64,000 nucleotides of DNA. Source: Bacteroidales bacterium. GTDB taxonomy: Bacteria > Bacteroidota > Bacteroidia > Bacteroidales > UBA932. Both the position numbers and the translations under genes were made by a program. Every line of letters starts with the position of its first letter. The stretch's first letter is position 1. The stretch lies in the NCBI GenBank assembly GCA_017427885.1, contig JAFRRW010000013.1, forward strand, positions 134,828 to 198,827, read 5' to 3'. The notes beneath the pieces are model-generated. The model made no database searches. It saw only the letters and a program-made list of their open reading frames with translations, and was not told where the DNA came from. Of this stretch, positions 27,282 through 35,573 are shown in pieces.

Positions 27282-28781
27282 ATGACCATTATTAGACGAT
27301 TGTTGGCACTGGCACTACCGCTGCTTCTTGCCGCCTGTTCGGGGCCTGTTCCTTATGGTAAGAAGGTTACAATCTCAGACGACGTCCTTCGCGACAAGAT
27401 CCGCGGGGGCTGGTTCGGTCAGACCATAGGCTGCACCTACGGCGGTCCCACCGAGTTCGTCTACCAAGGGAAGATGATTCCGGATGACAAGGAAATCCCC
27501 TGGTACGAGGACTATATCCTTGAAACCTTCACCAGGCAGCCGGGTCTGTATGACGACGTCTATATGGACCTGACCTTCCTCGAGACAATGGTGAAGAATG
27601 GAATTGACTGTCCCGTGGAGTGTTATGCGGAGGCGTTCTCGAATGCGGACTTTATGCTGTGGCATGCGAACCAGACCGCCAGGTACAATATCCTGAACGG
27701 AATCAAGGCTCCGGATTCGGGATATTGGAAAAATAATCCCCATTCGGATGACATCGATTTCCAGATTGAAGCCGACTTCATAGGGATGCTCTGTCCAGGG
27801 CAGGTTGACAGGGCTATAGCCCTTGCGGACCGGATAGGCCATATTATGAATTACGGTGACGGCTGGTACGGAGGAGTTTTCATCAGCGCCCTGTACAGCC
27901 TGGCCTATGTCTGCGACGACATTCCCGTCCTGGTTGAAGAGGCCCTCAGGTCCATTCCTGAAAGGACGGGATTCCACGACTGCCTCTCGGACGTGATGAA
28001 GTTTTACAGGCAATATCCGGACGACTGGAAGAAATGCTGGGAGGCCGTGATGGAACGTCACAACGAGGATATCGGCTGCCCTGACGGCGTGATGTCCCCG
28101 TTCAACATCGACGCCAGGATAAATGCCGCCTATGTCGCGATAGGGCTGCTTTATGGGGATGGGGATTTTACGAAGACTATGGACATAGCCACCCGCTGCG
28201 GCCAGGATTCCGACTGCAATCCGGCTTCTGCCGCCGGCATCCTGGGCGTGATGCACGGCTATGACGCCATTCCTGATGAGTGGAAGAAGGGGGCGGAAAA
28301 GATAAAGGAGAAGCCGTTCCCGTTCACTTCCCTGAGCCTGGATACTGCCTGTGAACGCAATTTCGACCTGATTCTTGAGTCGCTGGGAAGGAAAGACTGC
28401 ACTTTCCGGGTACGGCATTTCACTCCGGCCAGGTATGAACAGGGCTTCGAGGGCCTTGCCCCGGTGGAGAAGATAGCCGTCAACCTGGAAATCAATGACG
28501 GCGCGGACATATCTTTCAAAGGGGACGGAGTGGTGCTCCTGGGGTCCGTCAGGCCTTCAGGCCCCTACGATGAGGCCTATGTCGCGGACGTATCGGTGAA
28601 GGTGGACGGGAAGGATGCCGGCAGATTCCCGATGCCTGTCAGTTATAACCGAAGGAAGGATTATATATTCGCAGGATACGGTCTGGGAAGCGGTCCCCAT
28701 ACAGTCACGGTACATTGGGAGAACCCGGTGCCGGAATTCTGCCTGGTGGCCCGCACTATGGTCGTTTACGACAGAAAATAA
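27282..28781 (+). CDS. ADP-ribosylglycohydrolase family lipoprotein
   Basis: 499 residues. A lipobox LLLAACSG puts the acylated cysteine at 19, so the protein is exported. The ADP-ribosylglycohydrolase core (about 30-365) shows RGGWFGQTIGCTYGG, the acidic DDVYMDLTF pair (Asp91, Asp92) and the C-terminal metal motif CGQDSDCNPASAAGILG. A roughly 110-residue C-terminal beta-rich domain (from about 385) follows. Family members remove ADP-ribose from proteins or hydrolyse related N-glycosides; a surface glycan or nucleoside substrate is plausible. Last gene of the plus-strand run, 8 bases after the Nudix-HD gene. Confidence 0.85.
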   Translation: MTIIRRLLALALPLLLAACSGPVPYGKKVTISDDVLRDKIRGGWFGQTIGCTYGGPTEFVYQGKMIPDDKEIPWYEDYILETFTRQPGLYDDVYMDLTFLETMVKNGIDCPVECYAEAFSNADFMLWHANQTARYNILNGIKAPDSGYWKNNPHSDDIDFQIEADFIGMLCPGQVDRAIALADRIGHIMNYGDGWYGGVFISALYSLAYVCDDIPVLVEEALRSIPERTGFHDCLSDVMKFYRQYPDDWKKCWEAVMERHNEDIGCPDGVMSPFNIDARINAAYVAIGLLYGDGDFTKTMDIATRCGQDSDCNPASAAGILGVMHGYDAIPDEWKKGAEKIKEKPFPFTSLSLDTACERNFDLILESLGRKDCTFRVRHFTPARYEQGFEGLAPVEKIAVNLEINDGADISFKGDGVVLLGSVRPSGPYDEAYVADVSVKVDGKDAGRFPMPVSYNRRKDYIFAGYGLGSGPHTVTVHWENPVPEFCLVARTMVVYDRK

Positions 28782-28792
28782 GTTTTCCCCCG

Positions 28793-29884
28793 TCAGATTG
28801 ATTTGATGAACTCCTCCATCGCCGGCACCTTCGCCAGGGCGGAGTGGAAGAGTTTCATCTGGTTGCGGGTACGGACGAGGTTATGCTCGGTGTACTTCGT
28901 CTTGTAGTAGAGGTCGCCGTCGATGTAGTCGGCGAAGAACCGGACGGCCTGCATGAAGGGGAAAAGGCAGGCGGCGTAGGGGAGGTTCTCCTTTTCGACG
29001 GGAGTAAGGAATGATGCCGTACTTTCCAGATATCCCTTGGTGAAGGCTTCGAAGATGTCCATCCTGAAATCCACTCCGTCGATATCGGGGTCGTCCTCGG
29101 GAAGAGTGGAGGCTCCGGTACGCAGGAAATCCCCGTAGTCGGAGAAGACGAAACTAGGCATAACGGTGTCCAGGTCTATGACGCAGAGGACGTTCCCTTC
29201 GTCGTCGAACATCATGTTGTTCACCTTGGTATCGCAGTGGCATATTCTCTTGGGAAGTTTTCCTTCGCGGAAAAGCCGTTCACCCTTGCACATCTCTACA
29301 CCGTGAAGGTCGATGTCTTCTAGGATGGCGTGGAGTTCGTGGGAGTGAGGGCCCAGCCTGCCGCCCTTGTTGGCCTTTACCGCCTGGGCCAGCTGCCAGA
29401 GCCTGAATTCTATGTTGTGGAAGTTGGGAATGACCTCCCCGATCTCTTCCTTCAAGTCCGAGAGCATTGCCTCGAAGCCTCCGAAGGCCTTTCCCGCAAA
29501 ATACGAATACTTTGGATCGACGGTCTCGTAGGTGTGAGCGTCCCTGATGAACACCGACACTCTCCAATAGTTCTTCCCGTCAAAGCAATAAGTCTTGGGA
29601 GAATCCTTTAAGGATATGAATTCCAGCACCTTGCGTTCGATGTCCTTTTCGCCGGCAGCGGTCAGTTTAGCCCGGATATGCCCGGTGACCGCCCCGATGT
29701 TGCGCTGGAGCATTTCCACGTCGGGGAAGATGGCGGCGTTTATCCTCTGAAGGACGTAGTCCGGGGCGTATCCGGCCGTGGTGATTTTGTAAGTGTCGTT
29801 GATGAGTCCGTTGCCGAGGGGGCGGATGTCCTCGACCTCTCCCTTGAGGTCGAATCTTCCGGCTATGGAAATGAGGTCTTTCAT
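28793..29884 (-). CDS. Phosphotransferase (APH/choline kinase fold), NahK-like sugar kinase
   Basis: 363 residues with the aminoglycoside-phosphotransferase fold. LGNGLINDTYKI forms the nucleotide loop at the N terminus. The catalytic HCDTKVNNMMFD is near residue 216 and the metal-binding VIDLDTVMP near 235. Overall it resembles N-acetylhexosamine 1-kinases, so phosphorylation of a sugar anomeric carbon is the best guess; antibiotic resistance is less likely. The last gene of a three-gene minus-strand run, 5 bases after the hydrolase. It converges with the ADP-ribosylglycohydrolase gene. Confidence 0.8.
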   Translation of the reverse strand: MKDLISIAGRFDLKGEVEDIRPLGNGLINDTYKITTAGYAPDYVLQRINAAIFPDVEMLQRNIGAVTGHIRAKLTAAGEKDIERKVLEFISLKDSPKTYCFDGKNYWRVSVFIRDAHTYETVDPKYSYFAGKAFGGFEAMLSDLKEEIGEVIPNFHNIEFRLWQLAQAVKANKGGRLGPHSHELHAILEDIDLHGVEMCKGERLFREGKLPKRICHCDTKVNNMMFDDEGNVLCVIDLDTVMPSFVFSDYGDFLRTGASTLPEDDPDIDGVDFRMDIFEAFTKGYLESTASFLTPVEKENLPYAACLFPFMQAVRFFADYIDGDLYYKTKYTEHNLVRTRNQMKLFHSALAKVPAMEEFIKSI

Positions 29885-29889
29885 TGTCT

Positions 29890-30768
29890 TTAGCGTATGT
29901 GTCTGTCTATGAATTCAGCGGTCAGCCTGATGGCCTTCGTCTTGTCCTCTCCCGAGAACCCGTGGCCCGCTCCTTCGAATTTCTCAAGGAAGGCGTCCTG
30001 GTAGGTCACAAGGGCCTTTTCGGAATAATGGTAGGGGACGATAGCGTCTTCGTCGCCGTGAAGGATTAGCACAGGTCCCTTGTATTTTCCGATTTTCTTG
30101 AACGGATCCAGCCTCCAGACATCCTTGAAATAGGTCTTTCCTATGGTTATGAACCCGAAGGAGGTGGAGTCTGGAAGGTCCCTCTCGCGCGAAAACTTTT
30201 TGTGTATGTCATCCTGTATGGAGAAAGCGGGATAGAAAAGGACGAGTCCGCGGATGTCTTTTTTGTATTTCGCTGCGGCCAAGGCTGCGACCTGGCCTCC
30301 CTGGCTCTCTCCTACGAGAAATATGTTCTTCCTGTCCACGAAACGCTCCTTCAACAGTTTTTCGATAATGAGCGAGACGTCGTCCAATTCCGTCATAATG
30401 CTCATGTCAAAGGTGCTTCCGTCGCTGCTGCTCTCCTCGGACCCTCCGCGGAAATCGAAGGAGTATGCCGCCCATCCCCGGGAGGCGAAGGTCCTGCAAT
30501 AGTCTTCCGCCCAGGCCATCCTGGCGCCGAGGCCGTGACACATTATTATGAGGGGCATCTTGCCGGGGGCGTCTTCCTTCATATATAACTTTCCGTTGAT
30601 CTTCTGTCCCGAAGGATTGTAGAAACTCATCGTTTCCACTTTGACAGGGGTCAGCCGGTCTCCGTAAACCCTTTTCCTGGGGTTCAGCGTCTTGATGAAG
30701 AAATAGCCGCCGAGCAGGAGGATAACCGCTGCGATCAGGATTGTTACAAATACTTTTCTTTTCTTCAT
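29890..30768 (-). CDS. Membrane-anchored alpha/beta hydrolase
   Basis: 292 residues. An N-terminal hydrophobic segment (about 6-26) acts as signal anchor. The alpha/beta-hydrolase core has CHGLGARMAWAEDY, the nucleophile elbow GESQGG (Ser155), the acid Asp241 in HGDEDAIVP and His269 in GAGHGF: a complete triad. It resembles the dienelactone hydrolase/acyl-esterase group, probably a periplasmic carboxylesterase. The start overlaps the upstream oxidoreductase stop by 4 bases. Confidence 0.88.
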   Translation of the reverse strand: MKKRKVFVTILIAAVILLLGGYFFIKTLNPRKRVYGDRLTPVKVETMSFYNPSGQKINGKLYMKEDAPGKMPLIIMCHGLGARMAWAEDYCRTFASRGWAAYSFDFRGGSEESSSDGSTFDMSIMTELDDVSLIIEKLLKERFVDRKNIFLVGESQGGQVAALAAAKYKKDIRGLVLFYPAFSIQDDIHKKFSRERDLPDSTSFGFITIGKTYFKDVWRLDPFKKIGKYKGPVLILHGDEDAIVPYHYSEKALVTYQDAFLEKFEGAGHGFSGEDKTKAIRLTAEFIDRHIR

Positions 30769-31799
30769 AGCTTGTCAGCCGGATAGGTTATGCCGTTCTG
30801 CCTCCTGGCCTCGTCGATGATTTCCATAACCGTCAGGGAGGTCTGCAAAGTGTTGATCGCGGATTCTTTCTTTCCGTAGGTGAGAAGGTCGATGAACTCC
30901 CTGAACTCGCACTGGTACTCGTCACCGTCCATCGAGCAGGTGATGTCCTGCCTCTCGGGAGGAAGGCCGCGGCCTGAAGCGGGAGCGGCGTGGGGGATGT
31001 ATTCGGCCTTGCGGGTTATGTGGATCTGGTCCAGGAGGATGTTCCCCTTCTCTCCGGCAATCTCGGTAGGGAGGAAGGAATCGTCTGTTTTTGAATAGAT
31101 TACGCTAGCGTGCATTCCGGGATAGGAGAACTGGATGGAGCCGCTTACGTCGGTGAGGGAGCCGTCCGGAAGGGGAATGGTCCGCATCGAGGCCGTGAGG
31201 GATTCGGGTTTGCCGAAAAGCCTGACCATCGGGTATATGGTATATACGCCGATGTCCATTATGGCGCCTCCGGCCATCGCCGGGTTGAAAACGTTCGTGA
31301 CCTCTCCTGCAAGGAGTTTCTCGTAACGGGCGGAGTACTGGCAGAAAGCCGAGGACCAGTGCCTGATCGGGGCGATCTCGTCGATGAAACGCACCGCTTC
31401 CTTGAAATTGGGATTGAGGGTGGAAATCATCGCCTCCATCAGCAGGACGCCGTTGGCCTTCGCGGCCGCTGTCATCTCCCTGACTTCGGCGGCGTTCGAT
31501 GCCATCGGCTTTTCGCAGAGGACGGCCTTGCCGCAGTTCATAGCCTTGATGGCCAGGTCCTTGTGCGTTGCGTTGGGGGTTCCGATATATATGGCGTCCA
31601 CAGTCGGGCACGAGGCCATCTCCTTAATGTCGGTGAATGTTTTCTTTACCCCATATCTTGCAGCGAATGCATCGGCCCTCTCCTTGCTCCTGGAGCAGAC
31701 TGCCTCCAGTTTGAACCTGGGATCGAGGAAGGCGCCTTTCAGCACCCAGTCGCTGATCCTGCCGGTTCCCACGAATCCGAATCTTATTTTCCTCTTCAT
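30765..31799 (-). CDS. Gfo/Idh/MocA family oxidoreductase
   Basis: About 344 residues. An N-terminal Rossmann domain starts with FGFVGTGRISDWVL; the conserved LCEKPMASN (Glu-Lys-Pro) lies near residue 95; a C-terminal alpha/beta domain follows. Members oxidise or reduce sugars and inositols with NAD(P). The ATG at 31799 is preferred because an upstream in-frame TTG (31823) would lie inside the -7 box. First gene of the operon with the hydrolase and the NahK-like kinase; together they suggest sugar-derivative metabolism. Confidence 0.9.
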   Translation of the reverse strand: MKRKIRFGFVGTGRISDWVLKGAFLDPRFKLEAVCSRSKERADAFAARYGVKKTFTDIKEMASCPTVDAIYIGTPNATHKDLAIKAMNCGKAVLCEKPMASNAAEVREMTAAAKANGVLLMEAMISTLNPNFKEAVRFIDEIAPIRHWSSAFCQYSARYEKLLAGEVTNVFNPAMAGGAIMDIGVYTIYPMVRLFGKPESLTASMRTIPLPDGSLTDVSGSIQFSYPGMHASVIYSKTDDSFLPTEIAGEKGNILLDQIHITRKAEYIPHAAPASGRGLPPERQDITCSMDGDEYQCEFREFIDLLTYGKKESAINTLQTSLTVMEIIDEARRQNGITYPADKL

Positions 31800-31820
31800 T
31801 ATTTTTAATTCTAGCAAGTC

Positions 31821-31828
31821 CAAATATA
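31821..31828 (-). promoter_or_regulatory. Putative -7 box of the oxidoreductase operon
   Basis: TATATTTG on the minus strand, 21 bases before the ATG at 31799. The -33 side has no clear TTTG. It lies back to back with the plus-strand box at 31842-31849. Confidence 0.6.
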
Positions 31829-31841
31829 ACCATAAAATTTA

Positions 31842-31849
31842 TAAATTTG
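31842..31849 (+). promoter_or_regulatory. -7 box directly in front of the ABC exporter start (possible leaderless mRNA)
   Basis: TAAATTTG fits TAnnTTTG and ends only 4 bases before the ATG at 31854. Bacteroidota transcripts usually start a few bases after this box, so the mRNA would begin at or next to the start codon. The -33 element is weak. Confidence 0.45.
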
Positions 31850-31853
31850 TCCT

Positions 31854-33659
31854 ATGTTGCGAACATTGGCAGCCCAGATAAAGCAGTACAAGCGTTCCGT
31901 TTTGCTGACTCCGGTGTGGACGTCGCTTGAGGTCGTGGTGGAGGTCCTTATTCCATATGTCACCGCTTCCCTCATTGACAAGGGCATCAATGCCGGCAAC
32001 ATGCACGAGGTCTACAGGTACGGGGCGATGATGGTGGGGATGGCCTGCCTCTCGATGCTTTTCGGCATACTCGCCGGCCGTTTCGCAGCTTACTCGAGCA
32101 CCGGCGTTGCGGCAAACCTCCGTGAGGCGATGTATCGCAATATCCAAAGATTCTCATTCTCCGACATAGACAAATACGGCACCGCCTCTCTCGTGACCAG
32201 GATGACCACCGACGTGGCAAATGTCCAGGGGGCCATACAGATGCTCCTCAGGGTATCTTTCAGGGCTCCTCTGAGCCTGGTTTTCAGCATCTTCATGTGC
32301 CTGTTCATCGACTCCCGGCTCTCCCTGATATTCATCATCGCGATGGTGGTGCTCACCACCTGCCTGGCCCTGCTGATCTCCAGGGCGGCGAAGCTCTTCA
32401 AGGAGATTTTCCCGAAATACGACTCACTGAACCTTGTGGTCAAGGAGAACATCGACGCCATCAAGGTCGTGAAGGCATATGCCAGGGAGCATCACGAGAT
32501 GTCGAAGTTCGACAAGGCGGCCTTGGCGCTTTATAACCTTAACTTGAAGGCGGAAGGGCTCATGGCCCTGAACGGACCTGTGATGAACCTGGTGGTGTAC
32601 GCCTGCATGATTTCCTTAAGCTGGTTCGGGGCACGTTTCATAGTGGGAGGCACGCTCACCACGGGAGAGCTTACGTCCCTCTTTACATATGTTATGACAA
32701 TCCTGGGCTCCCTGATGATGCTGTCGATGATATTCGTCCAGCTCACCCAGAGCGCAGCCAGCGGTTCCAGGATCGCCGAGGTGATCGAGGAGGTTCCTGA
32801 CATGCTGGATCCGACAGAGCCCGATACTGTCATCACCGACGGAAGGGTCGACTTCGACCACGTCTGTTTCTCATATAAGGCCGCCGGGGACGCAGGAGTC
32901 ATTGATACCGCCTCCCTTGAGTCCGGGGACTATGCCCTGAGCGACATAGACCTTCATTTCGACTCGGGGGAGACCATAGGGATAATAGGAGGTACCGGCA
33001 GCGGCAAATCTACCCTGGGCTCCCTTGTCGCGAGGCTTTATGACGCCACCAAGGGGACTGTGTCAGTCGGAGGGAAGGACGTCCGTTCCTACAGCCAGGA
33101 CGCCCTCCGGCAGAAAGTCGTCACCGTGCTCCAGCAGAGCGTGCTGTTTTCGGGAACGATACTGGACAACCTGCGCTGGGGCAATCCCGACGCCACAAGG
33201 GAAGAATGCATTGAGGCCTGCAAGGCCGCCTGCGCAGACGAGTTCATTTCCTCATTCCCTGACGGTTACGACACCGTGATTGACCAGGGCGGCACCAACG
33301 TCTCGGGAGGCCAGAGGCAGAGGATATGCATAGCCAGGGCCCTCCTGAAGAATCCCTCCGTCCTGATTCTCGACGACTCCACCTCGGCCGTCGACACCGC
33401 TACTGACGCAGGGATAAGGCGTACTTTCGCCGAGAAGATTCCCGGGGTGACCAAGATTATCATCTCCCAGAGAATACTGAGCATCATGGATGCTGACAGG
33501 ATAGTCGTGATGGATTCCGGAAAGGTGAACGGGATCGGCACACATAAGGAACTCCTTGAGGGCAATGAGATTTACAAGGATATCTGGTCCATGCAGACCT
33601 CCGGCGGAGAAGGGGACTTCGACGAACCGGTTAATACCGCGAAGGAGGCGCTTGCATAG
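31854..33659 (+). CDS. ABC exporter, permease-ATPase half-transporter A
   Basis: 601 residues. An N-terminal six-helix exporter domain (about 1-310) is followed by an ATPase domain. The ATPase has Walker A GGTGSGKSTL, signature NVSGGQRQR and Walker B VLILDDSTSAVDT; after Walker B there is Asp where the catalytic Glu usually sits, so this site is probably degenerate. Type I (MDR-like) fold. The partner gene starts 3 bases after its stop, so the two most likely form a heterodimer with one weak and one active site. Substrate unknown: lipid, peptide or drug. Confidence 0.92.
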   Translation: MLRTLAAQIKQYKRSVLLTPVWTSLEVVVEVLIPYVTASLIDKGINAGNMHEVYRYGAMMVGMACLSMLFGILAGRFAAYSSTGVAANLREAMYRNIQRFSFSDIDKYGTASLVTRMTTDVANVQGAIQMLLRVSFRAPLSLVFSIFMCLFIDSRLSLIFIIAMVVLTTCLALLISRAAKLFKEIFPKYDSLNLVVKENIDAIKVVKAYAREHHEMSKFDKAALALYNLNLKAEGLMALNGPVMNLVVYACMISLSWFGARFIVGGTLTTGELTSLFTYVMTILGSLMMLSMIFVQLTQSAASGSRIAEVIEEVPDMLDPTEPDTVITDGRVDFDHVCFSYKAAGDAGVIDTASLESGDYALSDIDLHFDSGETIGIIGGTGSGKSTLGSLVARLYDATKGTVSVGGKDVRSYSQDALRQKVVTVLQQSVLFSGTILDNLRWGNPDATREECIEACKAACADEFISSFPDGYDTVIDQGGTNVSGGQRQRICIARALLKNPSVLILDDSTSAVDTATDAGIRRTFAEKIPGVTKIIISQRILSIMDADRIVVMDSGKVNGIGTHKELLEGNEIYKDIWSMQTSGGEGDFDEPVNTAKEALA

Positions 33660-33662
33660 GTT

Positions 33663-35573
33663 ATGCCACCTGGATTCAATATGGGCGGAGGACCCCGAGG
33701 ACGCGACGGGAGGTTGATCGGAGCCGGAATCAAGGATCTCAAGGGAGCCGGAACGGTCTGGCGCCTGTTCTCCGTGATATTCAAGAACTACAAGGTCGGA
33801 CTGGCGGTCGTGGCCGTCTGCATAGTCGTCTCCACCCTGGCCACCCTTGCGTCCACACTCTTCACCAAGACCCTCATCGACGACTATATCCTCCCGATGG
33901 CTTCCGCGGGTTCGTCGGACTTCTCCCCGCTGGCGACGGCACTGGTAAAACTCGGCGCCGTCCTTCTTGTCGGAGTGGCGGCCTCATATACCTACAGCCT
34001 CATTATGATCCACGTGGGGCAGGGAACTATGCTGCGACTCCGCAAGTCCCTTTTCTCCCATATGGAGACGCTGCCGCTCAAATATTTCGACGACAATTCC
34101 CACGGAGACATTATGTCGGTGTACACCAACGACGTGGACACCCTGCGCCAGGTGATAGGGAGTACCCTCCCCAGGCTGTTCCAGTCCCTTATCACAATAG
34201 TTTCCACCTTCGTGTCGATGATAGTGCTCAGCCTTCCCCTCACCCTCGTCTCCATCCTCCTTGCGATAATGATGTTCAGGGTGACGACTTACCTCGGCAA
34301 ACTGTCGAGGAAGCATTTCACCGCCCGGCAGCGGAACCTCGGCAGGATGAACGGCTTCATCGAGGAAATGGTCTCCGGCCAGAAAGTGGTGAAGGCATAT
34401 TGCCACGAAGAGGAGGCGATGAAGGATTTCAGCGCCCTGAACGAGGAACTCAGGGGCAGCGTCTACAACGCAAACAAGATAGCCAACATCGTGATGCCCA
34501 TCAACTCCAACCTGGGCAACTTCGGTTATGTGTTCCTGGCCATCGTGGGCGCAATCATTGCCATCGGAGGTCCGTCCGGCTGGTTACTGTGCGGGTTGAA
34601 CGGCTCAGTGCTCACGCTCGGTTCCCTGGTGTCCTTCCTTACCCTCCACAAGAATTTCACCCGCCCCGTGTCGCAGATATCCAATGAGATTAACAGCATA
34701 GTGATGGCTTCGGCCGGCACCGACAGGGTCTATGCCCTTATGGACGCCGAGAGCGAGGGTGACGAAGGGAAGGTCACCCTGGAGAAGACGGGGGATTATT
34801 CATGGTCATGGAAGAAGGAGGACGGGGAGACCGTGCCCCTGGAAGGGGCGATTACCCTGAAGGATGTAGATTTTGGGTATGTACCTGAAAAACAGGTGCT
34901 TTTCGATATCAGTCTGGTAGCGAGCCCCGGAAAGATGATAGCCTTTGTCGGAGGAACGGGAGCCGGAAAGACCACCATCACCAACCTTATCAACCGATTC
35001 TACGAGATCAGCGACGGGGAGATCACATACGACGGCTTCAATGTGTCCGACATCAGCAAGAATTCCCTGAGGCGGAGCCTCGGTATGGTCCTTCAGGAGA
35101 CCAGGCTGTTCACGGGTACCGTCCTCGAGAACATCCGTTACGGACGCCTGGACGCCACTGACGAGGAGTGCAGGGCTGCCGCCGCCCTGGCTTGTGCAGA
35201 TACGTTCATACGCCGCCTTCCCTATGGTTATTCAACTGTCCTGAGCGGTGACGGGGGCAATCTGAGCCAGGGTGAAAGGCAGCTTCTTTCCATTGCGAGG
35301 GCGGCAGTTGCAAATCCTCCTGTCCTTGTCCTGGACGAGGCTACGTCGTCCATCGACACCCGTACGGAGAAACTGATACAGAAGGGTATGGAATCCCTGA
35401 TGAAGGGCAGGACCACCTTCGTGATAGCCCACCGTCTCTCTACCGTACGCAGTGCTGATTTGATCATGGTGCTGGACCACGGGCGCATAATCGAAAGCGG
35501 AAAGCATTCCGAACTTATCGCGCAGAAGGGAAAATACTACCAGTTATATACCGGAAACCAGATAACGGCCTAG
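33663..35573 (+). CDS. ABC exporter, permease-ATPase half-transporter B
   Basis: 636 residues. A glycine-rich N-terminal tail (about 1-20) precedes six membrane helices and the ATPase domain. The ATPase has Walker A GGTGAGKTTI, a signature changed to NLSQGERQ, and Walker B VLVLDEATSSIDT with the catalytic Glu. It therefore complements subunit A, which has the canonical signature but lacks the Glu. This is the usual picture of asymmetric heterodimeric exporters. Its stop shares the bases CTAG with the stop of the opposite gene. Confidence 0.92.
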   Translation: MPPGFNMGGGPRGRDGRLIGAGIKDLKGAGTVWRLFSVIFKNYKVGLAVVAVCIVVSTLATLASTLFTKTLIDDYILPMASAGSSDFSPLATALVKLGAVLLVGVAASYTYSLIMIHVGQGTMLRLRKSLFSHMETLPLKYFDDNSHGDIMSVYTNDVDTLRQVIGSTLPRLFQSLITIVSTFVSMIVLSLPLTLVSILLAIMMFRVTTYLGKLSRKHFTARQRNLGRMNGFIEEMVSGQKVVKAYCHEEEAMKDFSALNEELRGSVYNANKIANIVMPINSNLGNFGYVFLAIVGAIIAIGGPSGWLLCGLNGSVLTLGSLVSFLTLHKNFTRPVSQISNEINSIVMASAGTDRVYALMDAESEGDEGKVTLEKTGDYSWSWKKEDGETVPLEGAITLKDVDFGYVPEKQVLFDISLVASPGKMIAFVGGTGAGKTTITNLINRFYEISDGEITYDGFNVSDISKNSLRRSLGMVLQETRLFTGTVLENIRYGRLDATDEECRAAAALACADTFIRRLPYGYSTVLSGDGGNLSQGERQLLSIARAAVANPPVLVLDEATSSIDTRTEKLIQKGMESLMKGRTTFVIAHRLSTVRSADLIMVLDHGRIIESGKHSELIAQKGKYYQLYTGNQITA

